From the NCBI GenBank assembly GCA_018268195.1, contig JAFDWZ010000001.1, forward strand, positions 1 to 64,000: 64,000 bases of DNA, read 5' to 3'. This DNA is from Bacteroidota bacterium (GTDB lineage Bacteria > Bacteroidota > Bacteroidia > AKYH767-A > OLB10). The position numbers were made by a program, and so were the translations under genes. Below are positions 61,518 through 64,000 of the stretch, piece by piece. The notes beneath the pieces were generated by a model. The model was given only the letters and a program-made list of their open reading frames with translations, made no database searches and had not been told where the DNA came from. The number at the start of each line of letters is the position of its first letter. The first letter of the stretch is position 1.

Positions 61518-62758
61518 TTTGCTTCTTTCATTTTATAGTATAACACCGATTCGTTTTCTGTAAAGAAAATTTTTCTTGCCACCTGTCTGATTTCTTCTCT
61601 TGTAACATTCCGGTATTGCTCAATCTGCTTATTCAACAGTGATGCATCTCCAATCATTTCAAAATAAGCAAGATTTAATGCGCGGTTGGCAATATTCATC
61701 TCCGAAAATACCAGTGCCGATTCTGTTTTCTGTTGCACAATGGTTAATTCTTTTTCAGTAATCAACTCAGTGGTCAGATTCGCAATCTCAATATCCAAAG
61801 CTTTCTCAGCACTTTCAAAAGAAACATTTTCATGCAACCTTCCGTCCACAATAAAAAGTCCTTTATCCAAATCGCCTGTGAAGTAAGTACTCAGTGTATT
61901 GAAAATTTTTTCTTGTTTTACCAATTTATAATAAAGTCTTGCTGATTTGCTTCCGGTAAGAATATCCGCTAATAATTCAGTGGCAATAAAATCTTTATCA
62001 AACCTCGAACATGTGTGATATGCTTTGTAAATTGTATTTGCAGGAACATCTCTTTCAAGTTCAAGTGTTCGTTTTTCAGTCTGTACCGGCTCTTGTGGAA
62101 TGGTGTGATTTTTTGCAGGAAGGCTTTTTATTTCTCCAAACCATTTCTCCGACAGCGCAAATGCCGTCTCCGGCAGTATGTTGCCCGACAGAGTGAGAAT
62201 AGCGTTATCAGGACGATACCATGTAGCAAAAAAATCTTTTACATCGTCCATAGTTGCCTGTTCGATGTGCGAAATTTCTTTACCTATGGTTGCCCAGCGA
62301 TATGGATGCACTTTATAAGCCATAGGGCGAAGATGCAGCCATACGTCTCCATAAGGCTGATTGAGATAACGCTGTTTAAATTCTTCCACCACTACATGTC
62401 GTTGCACTTCAAGGCTTTTATCAGAGAAGGCAAGACTCAGCATTCTGTCGCTTTCGAGCCAGAAAGCTGTTTCTATATTCTGCGCTGGAAGTGTGAGGTA
62501 ATAATTGGTAAAATCGTTATTGGTAAAAGCATTGTTCTCTCCTCCTGCGCGCTGCAAAGGCTCGTCATACGAAGGAATATTCACAGAGCCTCCAAACATG
62601 AGATGCTCGAATAAATGTGCGAAACCGGTTTTGTTTTCATCTTCATTGCGCGCACCTACCTTGTAGAGAATGTTCATAGCTACCAGCGGTGTGGTGGCAT
62701 CATGGTTTACAATAACAGTTAGCCCGTTTTGTAAAGTGTGTTTTTCAAAGTTTAACAT
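61514..62758 (-). CDS. M16 zinc peptidase, catalytic subunit
   Basis: 414 residues from ATG 62758 (a TTG at 62761 sits directly before it). Zinc site HLFEHLMF (HxxEH, ~47-54) with a downstream Glu ~77 residues later (VVVEEFKQRYLNQPYGD). It degrades peptides in a closed chamber as a heterodimer with the next gene product; no signal peptide, so cytoplasmic. It starts three bases after the oxidase stop. Confidence 0.92.
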   Translation of the reverse strand: MLNFEKHTLQNGLTVIVNHDATTPLVAMNILYKVGARNEDENKTGFAHLFEHLMFGGSVNIPSYDEPLQRAGGENNAFTNNDFTNYYLTLPAQNIETAFWLESDRMLSLAFSDKSLEVQRHVVVEEFKQRYLNQPYGDVWLHLRPMAYKVHPYRWATIGKEISHIEQATMDDVKDFFATWYRPDNAILTLSGNILPETAFALSEKWFGEIKSLPAKNHTIPQEPVQTEKRTLELERDVPANTIYKAYHTCSRFDKDFIATELLADILTGSKSARLYYKLVKQEKIFNTLSTYFTGDLDKGLFIVDGRLHENVSFESAEKALDIEIANLTTELITEKELTIVQQKTESALVFSEMNIANRALNLAYFEMIGDASLLNKQIEQYRNVTREEIRQVARKIFFTENESVLYYKMKEAK

Positions 62759-62761
62759 CAA

Positions 62762-63706
62762 TCAGAAAAGTTGTGTTAATTTATTTTTTTCGTTTAAAAA
62801 TTCATTCCAAACCTCTTGCACAATTTCTGCAGCAGGTTTAATTTCTTTTATCACTGACGATACTTGACCTATTTCAAGTTCGCCTTCATCAAGGTCACCT
62901 TCAAACATTCCTTTCTTAGCACGTGCTCTGCCAAGTAAGGTTTTCAATTCTTCTTTGGTGGCACAACGTTGTTCAGCTTCAGTAACCTGCTGATAAAATT
63001 TGTTCTTTATCAACCTCACCGGAGCCAGTTGCTTGAGTGATATCATGGTATCTCCATCGTTGCACTGAATAACTCTTTGTTTGAAATTATCATGGGCAGA
63101 TGATTCGGCACTGGCAACAAAACGTGAACCCATTTGTACACCCTCAGCTCCTAATGCAAATGCGGCAAGCATTGATTTGCCTGACGATATTCCACCGGCA
63201 GCTATTAATGGCAGCTCCACAGCCTCACGCACGGCAGGTATTAAACATAAAGTAGTTGTTTCCTCTCTGCCGTTGTGACCTCCTGCTTCAAAACCTTCAG
63301 CAACTATTGCATCAACACCAGCCTGTTGTGCTTTGAGTGCAAATTTTACATTGCTGATAACATGCACTACTGTTATTCCTGCTGCTTTCAGCACAGGTGT
63401 CCATGTAGCAGGGTTCCCTGCAGAAGTGAAAACTATTTTTACTTTTTCGGCAACGATGATATCCATCAGTTGATCTATGTCAGGATATAACATAGGAACA
63501 TTTACTGCGAAAGGCTGTGAAGTAGCTTGTTTGCATCGCTGAATATGCTGCCTGAGAATATCAGGATACATACTGCCTGCACCTATGATACCAAGTGCTC
63601 CGGCATTGCTTACTGCACTTGCAAGTTCCCACCCGCTGCACCAAATCATACCTGCCTGTATGATGGGAAATTTTATGGAGAAAAGATTTGTTATACGGTT
63701 TGTCAT
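62762..63706 (-). CDS. Nitronate monooxygenase / FabK-like flavoprotein
   Basis: 314 residues. TIM-barrel FMN enzyme: FPIIQAGMIWCSGWELASAVSNAGALGIIG at the start, EGFEAGGHNGR (~142, with the catalytic His), LIAAGGISSG, GAEGVQMGSRFVAS. Related enzymes oxidise nitronates or reduce enoyl-ACP (FabK); the short C-terminus does not settle which. It heads the operon with the two M16 genes. Confidence 0.85.
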   Translation of the reverse strand: MTNRITNLFSIKFPIIQAGMIWCSGWELASAVSNAGALGIIGAGSMYPDILRQHIQRCKQATSQPFAVNVPMLYPDIDQLMDIIVAEKVKIVFTSAGNPATWTPVLKAAGITVVHVISNVKFALKAQQAGVDAIVAEGFEAGGHNGREETTTLCLIPAVREAVELPLIAAGGISSGKSMLAAFALGAEGVQMGSRFVASAESSAHDNFKQRVIQCNDGDTMISLKQLAPVRLIKNKFYQQVTEAEQRCATKEELKTLLGRARAKKGMFEGDLDEGELEIGQVSSVIKEIKPAAEIVQEVWNEFLNEKNKLTQLF

Positions 63707-64000
63707 AATCCAAGATTAATGCAACGATACGGAATTAAACAGCATCTTTCGTCATAGAAACGGACAGTTTACTCACACATACATAATGAAAAACTAAGAT
63801 CTTAATTTCACGGAAAATAGTTCATACGAGAATAACGCTGATATGTTTTATAAATGACACTATTATTTCATGAAATAATTCTCAGAGTGTATTAATTTAG
63901 CTATTTGATTATATTTAGAAAACATAAGAAATGCTTGGATATATTACTGACTAAAACACATTTTTTTACATTGCTAAACGAATTCAATCACAAAATATAC
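63707..64000. other. AT-rich right end of the window, no gene
   Basis: Contains the unassigned upstream region of the nitronate monooxygenase-like gene. I see no RNA gene or repeat. Confidence 0.5.

Noticed and set aside
62015-62614. 199-codon plus-strand frame antisense to the M16 catalytic gene
   Set aside because: The minus strand carries a conserved peptidase with its zinc motif at this place; the plus frame is a by-product.
1-64000. CRISPR arrays, prophage, insertion sequences, integrases
   Set aside because: I looked for repeat-spacer patterns, transposase or integrase motifs and found none. The only repeats are inside the large surface-protein genes, plus the short palindromes listed.

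Overview
The window looks like a chromosome segment of a free-living or sludge-type member of the Bacteroidota (Chitinophagales/Sphingobacteriales-like). The evidence is type IX secretion (T9SS) C-terminal sorting domains, a gliding-motility-type C-terminal domain, a TonB-dependent receptor with an N-terminal carboxypeptidase-regulatory-like domain, an OmpA/PD40 protein, lipoproteins with the phylum's usual signal peptides, and many promoters with the Bacteroidota -7 box TAnnTTTG in place of a sigma70 -10. I see no rRNA, CRISPR array, transposase or integrase.

Layout. 1-10779 (minus): three giant or large secreted proteins joined by two 4-base ATGA overlaps; the third is a signal-less, N-terminally truncated copy of the first and runs off the left edge. 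10780-11428: long non-coding stretch with a ~135-bp imperfect palindrome. 11429-24324: housekeeping block with an OmpA/PD40 protein, dnaB, an operon purN-EVE-TonB receptor-rfbD-like (minus), a self-cleaving XRE/S24 repressor with its own operator followed by recA, a TPR lipoprotein, an acyltransferase, a DUF922 protein and ybaB. 24443-24513: a deviant tRNA-Cys. 24558-27607 (minus): overlapping SUI1, lipid kinase and LTA-synthase-like genes. 27775-29130: two small lipoproteins and a structured intergenic region. 29347-35895 (plus): ribBA, recN, osmC, guanine deaminase, lptF/G-like, glycosyltransferase. 35980-36861: sucD.

37136-53081 is more accessory: a ClC channel, a cupin, a quinone-reductase-like enzyme, an OmpR-type two-component system followed by a PAP2 phosphatase, a PepSY-like periplasmic protein and a TolC/MFP/RND efflux set, then an EamA-like transporter, a decayed T9SS gene remnant and a ChaA-type cation/proton antiporter. 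Small ORFs and gene debris lie between these genes. 53231-60133 (minus) encodes a 2300-residue repeat adhesin with a gliding-type C-terminal domain. 60246-63706 (minus) is an operon of a nitronate monooxygenase-like flavoprotein and a catalytic/non-catalytic M16 peptidase pair.

Points most worth following: (1) the palindromic operator CGTATGGTT-N7-AACCATACG overlapping the promoter of a LexA-like self-cleaving regulator next to recA; (2) a shared 15-base element at exactly the same distance from the -7 box in front of the response-regulator gene and the PepSY/efflux genes; (3) the large gene / small gene / truncated copy array at the left edge; (4) a structured RNA candidate at 28905-29130; (5) a tRNA-Cys without U33 and G19.
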